Below the pieces are notes generated by a model. The model had not been told where the DNA came from. It saw only the letters and a program-made list of their open reading frames with translations, and made no database searches. Position numbers and translations under genes: made by a program. From Babylonia areolata (taxonomy: Eukaryota > Mollusca > Gastropoda > Neogastropoda > Buccinidae): a stretch of DNA of 64,000 nucleotides. The number at the start of each line of letters is the position of its first letter. Position 1 is the stretch's first letter. Shown here one piece after another: positions 12,086 to 24,795 of the stretch. The stretch covers positions 55,659,536-55,723,535 of the forward strand of contig NC_134896.1 of the NCBI RefSeq assembly GCF_041734735.1. The letters run 5' to 3'.

Positions 12086-15000
12086 GGAAGGGTGGAAGGA
12101 GGACACAAGACTAGATGCTGAAGCACTGGCACTGCTGGTCACATCAGGACACCACTACTTCCATTATTTACTGTGCCAGGAGAAAGTTAGGACACTCATC
12201 AAACTTAACACCATAAGATAACAAGTCTTCATCATGAAAACAGGGCTTTGGAGCTTTTTGATTTATTATTTCATCTCAGTAGGGCATGAGCTGGGGTCTT
12301 TGGGGTGGTTTCGTGTGTGTGTGGGAGGGGGGGTGTTGTTTTGTGGGTTGTTTTTTTTTTAGAAAACAGTATGCTGCATTTTTTTTTCTGGGTTCAGATC
12401 ATGTAAGGACAAAGGGAAAAAATCTTCCTGAACAAACAGCACTCTCTCTCTGACAGGGGAAGAGAAGGGGTGGAGTGGGGGAGGTGGTTTGCAGAAAGGG
12501 TAGTCATGTCAAATGACATCGTAACGGACTGACAGTGGGGAAAGCACATCATAACACATCATAAATACTGCAAAATTCTGTACAAGGTACTCTTCACCAA
12601 GGGGGAAAAAATCAACACACATGATCATTAGCAAACCTTCAGATCACAATTCAAATAATGCAGACTAGCATTGTCTTCATGTCAAAAGCTGCAACTGACG
12701 AATCACAAGAACACCCATGATATGTAAGCTTGTTCAGGGCAACATATCTAACACATACCAACACAGCCAATGCGCAGGAACAGCAAAACAGAAGTAAAAA
12801 AACAAACAAACCTGCAGTGGAGATTAACCACCTCTGTCTCTGCCATGGCAGGACCTGACATACACAGGGCACACCACAAGAGTGCTGAGCCAAGAGCGTT
12901 AGCAGTGACAGGAACACCAACCACATCAGGTCGTACCACTGACTGACCCGATGCAACCAACGTCATGCCAGAGTAGCTTGAAACTAATGATCAGCTTGCA
13001 TGCCTGAAATCAACACTGGAACTAATCATCAATAGCTCTGGGCACTTCATGATTCCCCCCAAAATGTCCCCTTTTGTTGACCTGACACTGCACAGCATGT
13101 GCTCCCTGTATGTATCCTCCTAGTGGCACAGTAACTAACTGTGTATATTAATGATTCAGTTGTGCAGAGTTCTTTTTCATGAATGGAATCAAGAAACTGA
13201 ATGAAGAAGCCCATAACCATTTACTGAAAACATTAACTGCTTTTGAAATACTGCCACTCCCTGCTTGAAATTTCAAATGTTTTCATTTCTTACAAAGAAT
13301 AAAGCAATTTTAATCAGCCACTTTCCACAGACGCTTGCAAAGTTACTGTGGGAGAACCTGTCTGACTGAACAGTTGGGCAAGGAAAAGTCAAGGCAAGAC
13401 GCACAGCAAACATAGGCACTTACAAAACATGGGCAAGAGAACAATGGATTTTGTAACTTGTCACAAACTGTAACAAAACTGCCGCAACATCTTACCTACA
13501 GAGCTACTGACACAAAACAGTATTTGTTTCCCTTTCCATTAATCAAAGTACAAAAACAACAACAACAAAATGTCAGTGATAATGTGTGCCTTAAGTAAAT
13601 ACATAAATTATGTACACACCAACATAATTTTCTCATCACCATGCCCAACAAAGAATCGCCCACCTCAAAAACAGTCGTAGCAGACACTTAGCTCAAATCA
13701 ACATGTCAAAATCTCAGTCCAACGGAGTGTCCAAGGATGGTGCTGACCTTAGAAAGAGTTTTGTTTGTTTGTTTGTTTTGAGAGGATGGATTTTCCTGTT
13801 CTCTTCTGTATTATTTTTTTGTCTTTTTTTTCCCCCAAGTCCTCTCAAGCATTTGGCTGACACGTTTAAAAAAAAACAAAAAAAAACACCTTTTTTTTTA
13901 AAATGAATAAAACAACAGCCAATGCAGAAGACAAATCATTTATTTTTTGTTTAAATAAAATATTGATTTCAGAGGACAGTGGTGTGTATAAATGTAATTA
14001 CTAAACTTGTTTGAAAATGTTTCTTTTATAATCAATTTCAGTATCATCCAGTTCAGTAATTTTGTTTTCAACCAAACACTGGATTGAATGTGTGTGTGTG
14101 TGTGTGTGTGTGTGTGTTCATATGTGTATATGTGATTGCAAACATGCATGCATGCGTGGTATTATTATCAAAATAACATCAGTATATTAAATCTGTAACA
14201 GATGAATGGAATAATTATTATTGCTGGCTTTCATATATATGGAAACATTTGCCAAATCTAGTTCTCCATTATGCTGGAATGACTTCACATGAACTGCACA
14301 CAGTAATACTGAAGAAATCTTCCACTCTCAATGATATAAAACAAAACCATTTTATAACATATTCAGACAACGAACGATTATTGTAAGTAATAATGAATAT
14401 CTTTTATAGAGCACAATCCCCCCATAAATATTCAAGCTCAACACACCATTTAAATCAAACAAACAAAAACAACAACAACAAAAAGTGAGTACAAAACAAT
14501 CAATAAAAACAAAATGAAAAAATTGATGATTTCACTTCACAATGCACGTTGTAAGGCTACCCCTTATACATACCCTCACACACATCGCTCAAACAACCCA
14601 CCCAGCAAACATTTAGTACACATGACATCAATACAATAGCATGTAACAAGCACCTTTGTTGTTAACTTACCTATGTCATTTCATATTTAGGCTGTAACAT
14701 GCTAACACACTGTAGACACACACACTACTTTCAAGCTGGGTTTTTTTTGTGTGGATTTTTGGGTTTTTTCACCATTTTTAATCATCATGGTAAATTATGC
14801 AGCACAGTACAAACATGCACAGCAGGGACAGTAAGATTTCAGATCTGGGATTCTCTCTCTTTGTTGCTCAGACCTTTAATTACCAGGCGGAAGGAACATC
14901 AGTGAACAGATGAAGAATTCACGTTTCAGCTGATGTCCAAGCACACAAGATAAAACAGTGGACTGAACACAGTCCACACTGATGTGCTGTCACAGCCAGG

Positions 15001-15130
15001 ACCAGTCTCCTATCAGTGAGTTGTTCCAGTCTCCTATCACTGTATCAGTGAGGCCTTACACAGGTCTCCACACTTCTCAGTGCTAGTTATCTCTTGTCAG
15101 CCGTCAGTGAAGGCAGCTGTGGACTTGGGT
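12086..15130. other. No gene recognised
   Basis: AT-rich sequence with homopolymer runs (for example near 12350 and 13810-13890) and a (TG)n near 14090-14117. No coding homology was seen. It could be the distal 3' UTR of Pez or intergenic DNA. Confidence 0.4.
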
Positions 15131-15134
15131 TGGA

Positions 15135-15350
15135 ATTCGGTGACCTGGTCAATGCTCAGCCTCCTCTGATTACCAAAGAACACGGTTATTCAAGCTTTGG
15201 GGTTAAACTTCAGTGGACTGCTCAATGCTCTGTCTCTTCTTATTACCAAAGAACACGGTTATTCAAGCTTTGGGGTTAAACTTCAGTGAACTGCCCAAAT
15301 CTTAAGTCTCCTCTGATTATCCAAGGACACTGTGTTATTCAAACATCAAC
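15135..15350. repeat. ~80-bp tandem repeat, about three units
   Basis: Units share ATTACCAAAGAACACGGTTA and CAAGCTTTGGGGTTAAACTT. The third unit is diverged. Confidence 0.75.
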
Positions 15351-16194
15351 ATCAGCGACACATGCCACGGTCATGTCTTCTTTGATGGTAACAAACAGTG
15401 ACACCATGTGGGTATCAAAGGGACAACAAGACATCAACAGGACTGTTCCCTCTGATAGCACAGAAACTGGAACTCTTCCCAGGCCTACACAATGAAGTAC
15501 CTGACAGCAAAATCAGCAGACTAATGTACGGCATCAGTGCCAAGATATGGGGCTCAGTGTGGAATACTTAATATCATTTATGGAGCCATCTACCGGATAT
15601 AAGAATGGATACTTCATGACAATTATGCATTTGCACTTTGATATAAAACAAAAAAGCTTTTCATGTATGAATCATGAAAGAATGCACACACACGCACAAA
15701 GTTAAAAACAGGAAATAATTTTTCTTTCTTAAAACAGACATCACATTTACATTTCTCAAAAAAACCAAAACCAAAAAGTACACCACTTATGGCAAATAGA
15801 CACTGGTTATGACACTTCAACAACAACAAAAGTAAGACAGAACAACAAAAACAAAAAGTTGGCATTAGACACAGCACAGCACAGCACAGCCAGCCAAATA
15901 TGAGCTGTTCATTCAGTTACTAAGTTAGTCATCCTACCATCCATCACATGCCTCACATACTAACTTAACTCTTCCCAGTTATAGTCCTCCTAAAATCACA
16001 CCTAATATACACCTCACATACATGAGCGTCCCACATTCAATCACACTCACATACGTGAGCTCTTCTTTGTCACTGTCATCATACATTCAATCACACACCT
16101 CACATGTGAGCTCTTCATAGCTACAGTCAATCTACATGTCACAAATAACACACACACTGCCCTCTCTCCAACAACCACACCACCACCATCACCC
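15351..16194. other. No gene recognised
   Basis: Mixed unique sequence with A-rich runs. Nothing conserved was seen on either strand. Confidence 0.4.
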
Positions 16195-17145
16195 CCAAAC
16201 ATCAGTGACATTCTGACAACCTTATCAGTCGTCAGCTCCAACTCACACAATGACCACGTCCACAGCCAGGCTAAGTGCTGTGCTGACACATGCTCTCCAA
16301 ACATCAGTGACATTCTGACAACCATATCAGTCGTCAGCTCCAACTCACACAATGACCACGTCCACAGCCAGGCTAAGTGCTGTGCTGATACATGCTCTCC
16401 AAACATCAGTGACATTCTCACAACCTTCTCAGCTCCAACTCACACAATGACCACGTCCACAACCAGGCTAAGTGCTGTGCTGATACATGCTCTCCAAACA
16501 TCAGTGACATTCTGACAACCTTCTCAGTCGTCAGCTCCAACTCACACAATGACCACGTCCACAGCCAGGCTAACTGCTGTGCTGATACATGCTCTCCAAA
16601 CATCAGTGACATTCTGACAACGATGTGACCAAGCGCGCTATGCTTGCTCCAAAACTGCTCACACACAAGCTACAGCAGACGACGTTTACCCTCCTTACCA
16701 GCACCCAGAATTGTGTGACGTCACTCCGCTTACATCATTTTGTTCTGGCCAGACAGCCTACTCAAGGCTCGCCCAATGTCGCATCGCAGTACGTCAATGG
16801 CTGAGCGGAAACTTGTGTTTCTGTTCCACCGTAATTAATTAATAACTCTTTTGTCAGATCAGTAAACTACAAGTATTATATACCGGCAGAATCGTCGTAA
16901 TTCCATCTTTAAATCTATTCCATTTATGTTCACCTACGTTAAACTGATTTAACGCAGTTTGTAATTTTCAGCGACAAGCTTGTTAAATCGTTTCAAACAA
17001 TATTTAGTTAAGTCTTTTGTGCCGTACCCTTGAATAACCACTCGGTACACGGCTACAACCATATGAGTCATCAGCTCCAACTCGCACAATGACCACGTCC
17101 ACAGCCAGGCTAACTGCTGTGCTGATACATGCTCTCCAAACCTGC
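16195..17145. repeat. 102-bp minisatellite interrupted by a ~435-bp insert
   Basis: Units begin CCAAACATCAGTGACATTCT and include CTCACACAATGACCACGTCC and GCCAGGCTAA. Successive starts at 16195 and 16297 give a 102-base period. The array breaks after GACATTCTGACAAC near 16621 and resumes near 17057 with CATATGAGTCATCAGCTCC, so 16622-17056 is inserted sequence. Confidence 0.88.
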
Positions 17146-19065
17146 TCCCTGACTCCTTCCTCAAGGCTGACATCAGCACTGTCACCACACCTCAACAGCT
17201 ATATCAAAACTCTGACCATTAAAACTATCACTGGGATGTCCAGTCAATGTGTTAACATTACATTTAACTTCAGTGATTTTGAGACTGCCGGTGCACTGAA
17301 AGTGCTGACAGAATACCGGAGTACACTGATATAACCTCTGTGGATTTCCATCACCGGACACATGGTATAGCACTCATAGAATTCAAGGTGTTGGTGGGCA
17401 ATGAACACGCAAGCTTTAAACAAATCATCTTCATTTTCTCCGCCCTTTAAGAACAGATTTCAGTCCTCTGGGGATGAAGTTAGGAAGCCATTGAGGCAAG
17501 CAGTTAGACGTGATGCGGTTACTGATGGTGCAACGCAGTTGTTGCTCTAGAACCAGCAGTATTCTGCCAAGGTGTGTTAACGATCTGTTGTTCAGCTTAC
17601 ACTATTATAGATATATACATATGTATGTATACATATATATGGACTGGTTAACACAAACAGGTGAGTCAAAAATGCATAGTTACCACCTGGTGTGCGATAT
17701 GTGGGGACGGAATCATCACATATGAACCACCTGCATCTGTATGTTCTGTACCATATCACATCTATTCTGTTAGTTGTTTTTTCTCTGGTTCAGTCAACAT
17801 TTAACAAATGAATCAATCTGCACACCAGAAAGGCACAGTGACAAAATGTTTGTGAAGAAAATTTTGAGATATTTTCAGCCAGAAAAGTCTAGATAGGGTA
17901 GGTAGGTATAAATGCAAACAGCATGTAATTGTGAACAGTTCATGTACCGCCCCACTCCGAAGAGTTCTCACTACACACATTTCACACTTTAACGTCTGCT
18001 GCAACCTCATTCTGATACCTTAATGAATATCCATTTCCAAGAACCAGTCAAACATCAGCTATTTCCGACTATTTCCACAATTTTCTTCTCTTTATGCACC
18101 TCTGCCGACCAAGTAAACAACCATGCATTTAAAATCTTAAAATAATGGAAGCAAGTAGCAGGGCTTGAACTTTGACACAATAAAATACCTGATTTGATTT
18201 GATATGCTAAATGAATTGTGCATTACCAATGCTGGAAAAATTTAAGAAAGCATTTTGGTGACAGATCAGAATGTCAGTGTTGACAGGATTCTTCAAAACA
18301 GTGTCGTCTGCAAGTCAGACTATTGGATGTTTTGACGTGTCTATTTGTGAACAATGCTGCACAGTTACTGAGCGCTCTCAAAAGGGTGTGTTTGTATGTG
18401 GTGTGCGGTGTGCGCATTTAAATGTGTGTTTGTGTGTGTGCATGTATGATCAAAACCAGCAATACAACAGTGTCAAGCAGTATTCAAATAATATGGTATG
18501 TCTAGTGAGTTCAAGACCTGCTACTGTTTTAATAGTTCACATGTACCCAAACCCATCAATGACAATCAAGGCTTGCCCATTCACATTTACCCTCAAGCAC
18601 CCCTGCTGTTTCAACCGCTGAGAAAACGTTGAATGAAAAGAAGGAGTAGACAAACTTTTCCTGGTGCAACAATCAGAGAATGCCTTCAAAAACAGAACAG
18701 CTACAATGGACAATCGTACAACCTTTTATCTGTACAACACATGTGCTTATGCTGGTCTCAATTTTCAGTTCTAATGACACTACAATTTCTGGCGAGGTTG
18801 TTCATTCATCATACATTGATAAAAAATAAAAATGTTCAAGCCTGCACAGCGCTACATCAATCAGAAAGGCATGAAAAATGGTCAGGGCGGAGTAAAGGTC
18901 AGCCATTATCAACAGCCAGGCTACCTCTTCTCAACCTGTTCTGTGTGTGTGTGTGTGTGTGTGTGTGTTTACCAGTAAACCCTTCAATGGAAGACCATTC
19001 ATTGTTACAGTGTTATCAGCTGTAGTTCCCCAACTAAACAAGGGATCCATTTCCAATTCAATCCA

Positions 19066-19104
<39 letters not shown>

Positions 19105-19648
19105 AAGTGACAGGCACTGGTCAGAGTGGTTATCAGCCTGACACCAATCTGTTCAGAAACATGGACAGACCTGCATGACGGCATCCGAGTCAGACCAACG
19201 AGGCAAACCCAGCGGTAACCAGTGACCACCCTGAAACACCTGGGTTGGCAAGATACTCCACTGCAGGATAAGAATACTTACAAAGCCTAACAAACTTTTT
19301 CTCATTTCGTTCAATCAGTGTGCATGAACTCAAACTCTTTAATGACTAGGTCATTCTGCCCATGGTGGGATAGGGGTGTGTCAGGTATGGGGGGTACAGG
19401 GACAAAGGGATAACACAGTTATCTAAACTGCATGAATCACAACTGAATTGTGTACGAAAAGAACCGTGTGGTGACACTGTCTTACAGTACTGTGTGCTTT
19501 TGGGGCTGCCTACATGGCACACTCTGATTCATTCAAACATCAGTCTGTGACCTCGGAAGACATATCCATACCTGTCTGTACAATAGATATCACAAACAGA
19601 TGGATCTACATTACATGTCAGTAACTTCAGACAAATAAACATACATTT

Positions 19649-19693
<45 letters not shown>

Positions 19694-19960
19694 TTCTCGT
19701 CAATGTTCAAGAATGAAAAAGGCTAAAAATGTCCATAAACTCTAAGCCTGGTGTGGGTGCTTTCTCTCACTTTTCTCATCTCACACACGTCCACACACAC
19801 ATACATACACATACACACATACCTACATCTGTCACATTATCTTTTGGCCCACATGATGGATATTTTTTAATGTATTTCCTGTGCACATCTTATAATCGTA
19901 AAGAAAAAAAAATTTAAACTGAAACAGACTGACATACTTCCCACTTCTTAAAAAAAAAAG

Positions 19961-20002
<42 letters not shown>

Positions 20003-20375
20003 ACACTTTCAAGCAAAACCAAGTACAGATCTACAATCAGTGTCCATCCCACGCCAATCATTCTCTCCTCTTTTCCATCCAATACTGGCCCACGTAGTTC
20101 TATCAGTATCACATCACGCCCCGTTCCTCACACCCACCCAGATCACCAGACAGTGCAGTCACTGTGTCAGAACAAAAAGAAACGATCCTACCAGTACCTA
20201 CATCCACAAACTAGTCTATCAGGAACTAGTGCATCCAGAAGCTACAGCAGCTGTCAACAGCATGGGATTGTCTAGCATTGGGATGAGGTAGGCCGACCCT
20301 CTTCAGCCGGCGAATAGGCGACACCGCAAGTCAAGGTTCAGTTCCACCCTGTTCACACGCTGTGGGTCCTGTGAG
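17146..20375. other. No gene recognised; several (CA)n/(TG)n tracts
   Basis: Microsatellites lie at about 18944-18966, 19071-19101, 19650-19692 and 19963-20001. The intervening sequence has no recognisable protein or RNA. Open frames such as those near 18271-19025 lack codon or motif support. Confidence 0.4.
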
Positions 20376-20379
20376 ACGT

Positions 20380-21330
20380 CCTTTCTCCTCCACCTCTCCT
20401 CCACAACCCTTTCTCCTCCTCAACCTTTCCTCCGTTCCTTTCTCCTTCACCTCTCCTCCACAATCCATTCTCCTCCACCTCTCCTCCACACCCCTTTCTC
20501 CTCCTCAACCTCTCCTCCAGTCCTTTCTCCTCCACCTCTCCTCCAATCCTTTATCCTTCACCTCTCCTCCACAACCCTTTCTCCTCAACCTCTCCTCCAG
20601 TCCTTTCTCCTCCACCTCTCCTCCACTTCCTTTCTCCTCCACCTCTCCTCCACAGTCCTTTCTCCTCCACCTCTCCTCCATTCCTTTCTCCTTCACCTCT
20701 CCTCCACAACCCTTTCTCCTCCATTCCTTTCTCCTTCACCTCTCCTCCACAACCCTTTCTCCTCAACCTCTCCTCCAATCCTTTCTCCTTCACCTCTCCT
20801 CCACAACCCTTTCTCCTTCACCTCTCCTCCACAACCCTTTCTCCTTCACCTCTCCTCCATTCCTTTCTCCTTCACCTCTCCTCCACAACCCTTTCTCCTC
20901 CAATCCTTTCTCCTCCACCTCTCCTCCAATCCTTCCTCCTCCTCCATTCCTTTCTCCTTCACCTCTCCCCCACAACCCTTTCTCCTCAACCTCTCCTCCA
21001 TTCCTTTCTCCTTCACCTCTCCTCCACAACCCTTTCTCCTCAACCTCTCCTCCATTCCTTTCTCCTTCACCTCTCCTCCACAACCCTTTCTCCTCAACCT
21101 CTCCTCCAACCCTTTCTCCTCAACCTCTCCTCCATTCCTTTCTCATTCACCTCTCCTCCACAACCCTTTCTCCTTCACCTCTCCTCCATTCCTTTCTCCT
21201 TCACCTCTCCTCCACAACCCTTTCTCCTCAACCTCTCCTCCAACCCTTTCTCCTCAACCTCTCCTCCATTCCTTTCTCATTCACCTCTCCTCCACAGTCC
21301 TTTCTCCTCCACCTCTCCTCCTCCCCTGTG
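20380..21330. repeat. Pyrimidine-rich minisatellite, ~950 bp
   Basis: The + strand is almost entirely C and T with scattered A, built from CTCCTCCAC, AACCCTTTCTCCT, CAACCTCTCCTCCA and TTCCTTTCTCCTTCAC in varying order. The long proline/serine frame on + and the EEKG-rich frames on - are composition artefacts. Such tracts can form triplex (H-) DNA. Confidence 0.93.
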
Positions 21331-22130
21331 CACTGAAGGGTCAGTTCACTCTGTCATCACACGGTTCTCTCACAGTCACAGTCACCAAAACACACACACA
21401 CACACACACACACCTCACCCTTCTTCATGCCACAAGCTGCCGCAACAAAACAGCCTGCATCATCTTAGGATTCATTGCTGTCCTTCATTTTGTCACACTG
21501 TTTGTGACATTGACTGGCACTGCCTCCCTATGCCCAGCCCTAGACACAGTTGATATATGAATTCACTGCCCCAGTGGACATTTGGACCGCGGACTTCATA
21601 ACCTACTCTGGACTGACCGTCTGAACCTGGCCTGGGAACTCTGAAGAAGATGACGTGGCCATTAAGGCTTTGGGACATTCAACCTTCATGTGACATCTCC
21701 TACACAAGCAAAGGATTTATGGCTGTCCTATCCTGGTCGCATACAACATGGAAATTGCTAGCTGAAGAACGGGAGCTAAAACTTGTTCTACCCTGGTTTC
21801 TCCTTGCAGCACAAAATGTTTGTGGCCTGCCTTGTAGACCTTCTGCAGTCAATGCACAACACTAACAAATCGGAACACGCCTTAAAAACAATCTTCAGAA
21901 AGAGATGTAGCTGACAAATGATAAGAAATGGAGGGACTGTGTGTATGTATGCCTTAACACTACAGGTGCATACTGTGGAGATGGACCTCTCACCAAACCG
22001 CGTGCCCACCAAAGCCTTTGCCAGGAACTCCAGGGTCCTGAAGCAGGCAGCGTCTCTGCCCTGCCAGTTAATAAAGGACTTCAGCTGCTTGTGTACTGTG
22101 AGTGCCTGACTGGCTCACTTGTTTGAGAAT

Positions 22131-22498
22131 GACGGGCGCAGCAGCCGAGAGGTTAAAGCGTTGGACTGTCAATCTGAGGGTCCCGGTTTCGAATCACGGT
22201 GGCGGCGCCTGGTGGGTAAAAGGTGGAGATTTTTACAATCTCCCAGGTCAACACATGTGCAGACCTGCTAGTGCCTGAACCCCCTTCATGTGTATATGCA
22301 AGCAGAAGATCAAATACGCACATTAAAGATCCTGTAATCCATGTCAGCGTTCGGTGGGTTATGGAAACAAGAACATACCCAGCATGCACACCCCCGAAAA
22401 CAGAGTATGGCTGCCTACATGGCGGGGTAAAGAACAGTCATACACGTAAAAGCCCACTCGTGTGCATACGAGTGAACGCAGAAGAAGAAGAAGTAGTT
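22131..22498 (+). mobile_element. tRNA-derived SINE, family 1, full-length copy
   Basis: The tRNA-like head starts GACGGGCGCAGCAGCCGAGA, with an A-box-like GAGAGGTTAAAGCG and a B-box GGTTTCGAATC. The body includes AGATTTTTACAATCTCCCAG and GGCTGCCTACATGGCGGGGT. The tail is a short GAA run. Copies with the same head occur at 38784 and 53881-54264. Confidence 0.85.
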
Positions 22499-23540
22499 TG
22501 AGAATGAGCTTGCAGTCAGAATGCTGTGAGTTGGAATCACAGACATCCTACATAAAAACCGGCATTGCCATGGCTCTTCTTTACGTGTTGTTGTTCTGGT
22601 GGTGTCAAACAGGTCCCCTCTTTCCAAATTACCCTGGTGGTTATCCCTGTCAACCATATCACCTGAGGTGGGTGTTGATTTTAAACCTGAATGTAACGTA
22701 TTGAAATTCAGACAGTGCAGGTGTGCGTCTGTGCTTCTTTCACACACCACAGCACACAGAGTCACGCTTGCGCATATCACCGCACGGTCTGCACTGAGCT
22801 TTCACACACATCATCACTGTCCGCACACATCTGGTACAACTCCAATGAGCCAGGTGTCTACAGAGTAATGTGGATGACCCTGTATTGCTGACGTTCCCCT
22901 CACAGCTGAGCCGGAAGTTGTGCTGATGCTGAGCTGAATGTGTTGAGGAAGTCTGGGAATGGTGCCACACTCAGGCACACATGTTGAGGCACTTGATGAG
23001 CATGTGAGGAACAGGTGTGAACAACAGGGGATAAGAATGAGAGTGAATGAACTCTAACGGCGGAGATGGTTCAGTGAGTGAGGTATTCTGGAGTCACTCA
23101 GTTACATGGACTAAGATATTGTGGAGACCCCACGCTGTATCAATGCTGCAGTGACTCTCTGTATACAAACAAGAAAGGAGAACTTCCTACACGGCATGAG
23201 AATGCTGTGAAAAAAACTGATACAGCTGAGACAATGAAGTTCTTCAGGTGGTACTATCCCCATGTCTGGACAGGCTGTATGTGTGCTGGTTCCACAGACA
23301 CCAGCTGAGAAAAGCTTCTGATGTTGTTTGGGTAAGGAATAAACGTGCTGTGACACTGTGTGTTCAAAACGCAACGCTTTTCCCGTCATCAAATGAGGCC
23401 AGCAGCCTTGTGTACTGAGAAGAAAACGGGAAAGAACTGCACATGATGTTTGAATGCAGTTGGTTTTCTTTAAGTACTGGGGTACTGGAATACAAGGATA
23501 ACCTTCAGTTGTGGAGGAGAATGGTGTGGATGCAAGACAG
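22499..23540. other. No gene recognised
   Basis: Unique-looking sequence between a SINE and a minisatellite, downstream of Pez. It may be Pez 3' UTR. Confidence 0.35.
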
Positions 23541-23544
23541 CATG

Positions 23545-24275
23545 ATGGTAAGGTGGGAGTGAGGTGATGGTAAGGTGGGAGTGAGGTGAAGGTAAGGTGA
23601 TGGTGAGGTGGGAGTGAGGTGATGGTAAGGTGATGGTAAGGTGGGAGTGAGGTGAAGGTAAGGTGGGACTTGAGGTGAGGGTAAGGTGATGGTAATGTGG
23701 GAGTGAGGTGAGGGTAAGGTGATGGTAAGGTGGGAGTGAGGTGAAGGTAAGGTGATGGTAAGGTGGGAGTGAGGTGATGGTAAGGTGATGGTGAGGTGGG
23801 AGTGAGGTGAGGGTAAGGTGATGGTGAGGTGGGAGTGAGGTGATGGTGAGGTGGGAGTGAGGTGAAGGTAAGGTGATGGTAATGTGGGACTTGAGGTGAG
23901 GGTAAGGTGATGGTGAGGTGGGAGTGAGGTGAGGGTAAGGTGATGGTAATGTGGGACTTGAGGTGAAGGTAAGGTGATGGTGAGGTGGGAGTGAGGTGAA
24001 GGTAAGGTGATGGTAAGGTGGGAGTGAGGTGGGAGTGAGGTGAGGGTAAGGTGATGGTGAGGTGGGAGTGAGGTGAAGGTAAGGTGATGGTGAGGTGATG
24101 GTGAGGTGATGGTGAGGTGGGAGTGAGGTGAAGGTAAGGTGAGGGTAAGGTGATGGTGAGGTGATGGTGAGGTGGGAGTGAGGTGAAGGTAAGGTGAGGG
24201 TAAGGTGATGGTGAGGTGGGAGTGAGGTGAAGGTAAGGTGATGGTGAGGTGGGAGTGAGGTGAAGGTAAGGTGAT
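23545..24275. repeat. G-rich minisatellite of GGTGA/GGTAA units
   Basis: Built from GGTGATGGTAAGGTGGGAGT, GAGGTGAAGGTAAGGTGATG and related 10-20-base blocks. The minus-strand frames of 390 and 283 residues rich in S, P, T, H and L are repeat artefacts. It ends about 390 bases below the Pez stop codon and so may lie in the 3' UTR. Confidence 0.93.
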
Positions 24276-24666
24276 GCTAACATGGGAGCATTTCACCTCA
24301 GTGCTGTTCACACTGTCTGTCCTTCCTTCAGTTAGGTGCTGAAGTGAGAAGAGCATTCCTCAACCACCATGTGGAGAGGGCAGTAAACCTCTGACATGGG
24401 CGCCTCAAACAGGGAATAATCTCTTCACGCAGATGTTCAAAAGAAATGAAAATTGTCCTGGAGGGTGCACTTTCTTGGAATAAGCTGCTGAAATGGGGCA
24501 TGAACTTTTGTTGAAAAGATGCACTTGTGGAGAAGCAGATCATGCTGACACAGGATGAAATAACGAAATGCCGACGACCGGATCTCTGCCCATCTCTTGC
24601 GCATCCAATGAGGATGAGGGGGGTTTGGGGATGGGGGGGTGTGGGGGGGGTGTTGTTGGAGGGTAT

Positions 24667-24795
24667 TCAGATGAGGCGGGTGTTCTTGAGGTAGTGGATG
24701 AGGGTGTCATGGATGAACTGATACTGCCCAAGGGTCTGCACCATGTGCATGCGCTGATTGCGGATCCCCGTCAGGGCCTTGGGCAGGTCCACGCT
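24667..24795 (-). CDS. PTPN14/PTPN21 (Pez): Pez exon S (last exon with stop)
   Basis: 42 codons and TGA (24667-24669). Encodes [20 protein letters not shown], then [20 protein letters not shown] and [10 protein letters not shown] is the Q-loop; the ending RLI-stop is the same as in vertebrate family members. The acceptor GTTGCAG lies 12 bases from a 37-bp minisatellite. Confidence 0.95.
   Translation of the reverse strand, partial: SVDLPKALTGIRNQRMHMVQTLGQYQFIHDTLIHYLKNTRLI

Noticed and set aside
20362-21336. 324-residue proline/serine-rich open frame
   Set aside because: Pyrimidine-only minisatellite; no start context, domain or codon signal.
22131-22210. tRNA gene
   Set aside because: The head has A and B boxes but leads into a SINE body repeated elsewhere with the same head; the acceptor stem is not intact.
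23111-24356. Minus-strand frames of 390 and 283 residues
   Set aside because: Generated by the GGTGA/GGTAA minisatellite; the non-repeat part has no homology.
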